In this document: in pieces, positions 61,039 through 64,000 of the stretch
Numbering within the stretch: position 1 is the first letter of the stretch
How the letters are laid out: the number at the start of each line of letters is the position of its first letter
NCBI GenBank assembly: GCA_030407085.1
Contig: CM059585.1
Span: forward strand, 13,695,001-13,759,000
Source: Trichopria drosophilae
Lineage: Eukaryota > Arthropoda > Insecta > Hymenoptera > Diapriidae
Length of the DNA stretch: 64,000 nucleotides
Direction: 5' to 3'
Position numbers and translations under genes: made by a program
The notes under the pieces: model-generated
Database searches by the model: none
What the model was told of the DNA's origin: nothing
Seen by the model: only the letters and a program-made list of their open reading frames with translations

Positions 61039-61723
61039 AAGGGGAGTCACTATATACACTCAAAATACATCTTTACCAAATTAGAGAAATTTATTTCTTT
61101 AGTAAATTTTGACTTGGAGTGCAGTGAAGCTAAATTAAAAAATGTAAACAATTTTTTTCACAAAAAAAAGCTATTATTATTAATTAAAATATTTTTAAAT
61201 CGATGTGTAATTATTTAGAAAGTGTATTTTTCTGTTCATTCTAATTTTTGATATTTTTACATTAATTTAGAAAAACAAAGAAACATTTTTTCGAATAAAA
61301 ATTCCTTTTCGCGCTAAAATATAAAGGCCGTAAAAATGATTTGTAGAGTAATTTTTAATGTGGAATTCAGTGGTGCTAGAATAAAAAATGTAAAAAAGTT
61401 TTTTGACCCTCAGAGAAATTGTTGTGTTCCACAAAAAAAAAATAGAATTTTTTATAATTCATGCATAATTATTAGGAAAATAAATTTTTGTATTCACCCT
61501 AATTTTTTTCAATTTTTAGATTAATAGAGAAAAATATAATAGCATTATTTCAAAAACAAAACAAAATTTTTGTTTGAACTGAATTTTACAGGTGAGCATA
61601 TGACTCACACTTTTTATTCTTACACCACTTAATTCCTCGTAAAAAATGACTAAATAAATACTGTTTTCAATTGTGTTAAAGGCGTATTTCATTAAGTTGA
61701 TTTTGAGTGTGGCGACTCTCCTT
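61039..61723. mobile_element. Probable non-autonomous element, about 685 bp
   Basis: The left end (AAGGGGAGTCACTATATACA then CTCAAAATA) is matched by the inverse of the right end (AAGGAGAGTCGCCACACTCA). Inside, a unit containing TTCAGTGGTGCTAGAATAAA recurs in diverged form about 235-245 bp earlier. No coding capacity. Confidence 0.55.
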
Positions 61724-62600
61724 AATACAAGTATAAGCTGTATGAATAAGGTAGAATTTTCGCTAAAAATTTTAAATTAAATCGTTGACTTTTATTTTCA
61801 TAATTATTATGTTTGCGACATGCGGAAAAATGTACACAGCAAGATTAACTTAGCTAATCAGAGCTATGAAACAGTTGACCATAGCTTGACATTTCCCAAA
61901 ACATTTTTTTAAATTTTATTCTCGAACGCAAATTAACTTTTTCTCAAAATAAAAATTGATTACTAACTATCGATTAACTAATTATAATAATAAAAATCAA
62001 ATGAAATGTAATTGGTAATATTTTCGACGATTTTAATTAGCATTGAGCATTGAGCATACTAAATTCATAATATTCTTAGTTAATTCCCTTATTATTATTC
62101 ATATATTTTATATAAATATTATTATAACAGTTACCTTTAACTAATTAACTAAAATTATTCAACGTTTTTTAAATAAACGATAAAATAATTGATGAGTAAA
62201 TATCAGCAAATATTTTTAGATTTTTCTATTTAATAATGAAGAATGATATTTAGGTGTCTATTATTCGAAATATTAATAACAAAAGTAATTATTCAATAAA
62301 AAATTATTTTTGGTTCCACAGTTCAACTATTTTAAATTTTGATGGAACTAATTTTTATTAAAAATAGAAATTCATTTATGTTTAAATATTGCCATAAATT
62401 ATTAATATTGGAATTTTTTTAAATTCCCTTCAAGCAGGAAAAGTTTTGTTGGTAATGATTGATTAAAAATTGATTAATCATTATTGCACGTTCTTTGAAA
62501 TATTAAATTTTATGTGATATTTGTTTATTTGCAGTTATTAATAATACTATAAATGAAAAAATATAGAATTTTGCCTTATTGAGACTAAATAACATCTATA
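61724..62600. other. AT-rich sequence, nothing recognised
   Basis: Very AT-rich DNA with no supported feature. Confidence 0.4.
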
Positions 62601-62924
62601 GTAGCCCCCCCCCCCTCTCCCAATATCTGCGTTCCCAATATTTGCTACCCCCTAATATTTGCCATTAGGTCAGTTCCAATATTTGCCATACCCCTTGATT
62701 GCTGTTCCCCACCACTTCTCACGGAGCGATAATTCTGTGGCGACATCACGCATGCGCGATGTAAGAAAGGTTAAACTGATTTCTTCTGGTCGACGCATGC
62801 GCGTTCTATAACTGTATGTCGGCGGAGTGGGGGAAAAATTTCTTCTCCTCACTAGGCAAATATTGGGAGGATTAGAAAAGGACAGACAAGACAACTTTTT
62901 TTGGGAGGGGGGGGGTGGGCTGTA
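62601..62924. mobile_element. MITE-like element with poly-C/poly-G ends
   Basis: The left end begins GTAGCCCCCCCCCCCCTCTC and the right end is its rough inverse (GGGAGGGGGGGGGTGGGCTG), with TA beside each end. Subterminal CCCAATATTTGC motifs recur several times in one orientation on the left and inverted on the right. The interior has two GCATGCGC palindromes. Non-coding. Confidence 0.65.
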
Positions 62925-64000
62925 CTTAAATAAAATAGATTTTTAATAGTTATTTCCAATTAAGTGTTCTGGTTGAATAAAACTGGTGTAATTATTGAAT
63001 AAATAAATAAGTAAACAGGAAGCTAATAAAATATAATCGTTAATTTAATCATTTTATCTCCATTTTTAATTATCGCAAATAGTTCAATTACTTGCATTTT
63101 ATACTAATTAAATCACACACCCCGTTCCTATTTTCTATATTCATATATTATTATTGTTTCATACACGAAAGTATGTTAATCACTGTTTAATATTAGCACT
63201 ATTTATTACTAATAAATAGTAGCAAATTTGATTGAAATTAACCTATTAATCATCTGCAGTGACTTTAAACACCTGAAAGTCACCCTAATCCATTGTAAAA
63301 ATACTTAGTATCTAGTAGCCATTATTCAAATTTAAATTGCAAATAAAATATTTTGCCATTTTCTATTTTGGTCGATTAATTTTGATGAAAATTTATTTGA
63401 TTATCGTATGAAATTGAGAGAAATAGGAAATTCGACTATTTTGACTAAGATACAAGAAACGCAGTTATCATATCACAATTCCCTACAATTTAAGTGAACG
63501 ATCTTATTGTTCACAAGGAAAAGTAAAATAGGGAATAATAAAAAGGTATAAAGTAAGTAAGAAAATTGTACAAATATATTTTGTAGAAGCAAATATTATA
63601 ACGTCAAACAAACTTGTCTATTTGAATTAAATATGAGTAATTATGCTCTAAAATATTAGTTTATATACATTAAGGTAATTACACGGATATTTTCGACGAC
63701 CTAATTCGAATAGTAGAATTTCCAATACAATTTAATCGCACTGTATTTACCAGTATAAAACAAACATGTCAAATTTTAAGCGAATATCGCATATTCATAT
63801 TGGTATAACGCGTTAACATATTGCAGTTAGTATTTCATTCAAATCTCTGCTGTATCGAATTTTTGAAATTTGATACCGTATTCGTAGTCGACGAAGCTAA
63901 AAATACTCGGGAAAATGTAAACAAAACATGTAAAGATAAATGTACGCATCAAAGGATTAAAGTATAAGGTTTTTACTTAAAAAAATACATTTGAAAGCCA
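62925..64000. other. AT-rich sequence, nothing recognised
   Basis: No gene, RNA or repeat that I can support up to the window end. Confidence 0.4.

Overview
The window looks like nuclear DNA of an insect, most likely a hymenopteran (ant, bee or wasp). The reasons are the strongly AT-rich composition, an interstitial array of the insect telomere motif TTAGG (21881-21939), an insect-type DUF4817/DDE Tc1-mariner transposase, remains of a Jockey-like non-LTR retrotransposon, and many short TA-flanked inverted-repeat elements. I see no bacterial operon, CRISPR array, rRNA or convincing host protein-coding gene. It is best read as an intergenic or intronic gene desert whose recognisable content is almost entirely mobile and repetitive DNA.

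The one convincing intact gene is a 360-codon transposase (14914-15996, +). It lies inside a complete Tc1/mariner-superfamily element (13692-17003) flanked by TA. The catalytic triad reads D162, D254, D296 (DD41D). The terminal inverted repeats are unusually long, about 733 bp on the left and 666 bp on the right. Each is built of degenerate ~268-bp subrepeats, and together they hold twelve exact TCAAGGTCA nuclear-receptor-type half-site motifs.

Layout. 1-13.7 kb: AT-rich background with two unrelated MITEs (1465-1764, 2739-2981), a foldback plus tRNA-like composite (4341-4750), four members of one MITE family, a foldback element (10137-11151) and a cluster of CCGCCATTTT-type monomers (12520-12780). 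13.7-17 kb: the DD41D transposon. 17-23.8 kb: a MITE, a decayed unrecognised reading frame (18618-18981, -), a small pogo-like MITE, the TTAGG array and another copy of the MITE family. 23.8-29 kb: a large ATTTTATACC-type minisatellite in two blocks with a higher-order unit, a near-perfect 250-bp tandem duplication and a nested element with perfect 46-bp inverted repeats. 29-33.6 kb: unique sequence plus an AACGTTTATTAAACG-rich tract. 33.6-40.2 kb: a dense series of non-autonomous elements. 40.2-45.7 kb: unique DNA, a GC/CT-rich island, old degenerate tandem repeats and Jockey remains. 45.7-64 kb: AT-rich DNA with a repeated 13-mer, a long hairpin, more CCGCCATTTT monomers, two more MITE-family copies and two further inverted-repeat elements.

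The nine-copy MITE family (TIR CAGTAGAGTCCCGG, TA target) carries a CRE-type palindrome TGACGTCA in five copies. No host pathway or new multi-gene system is visible. The most unusual signals are the nuclear-receptor motif density in the transposon arms, the CRE-bearing MITE family and the organised ATACCA satellite. Family assignments rest on reading motifs by eye; no database search was possible.
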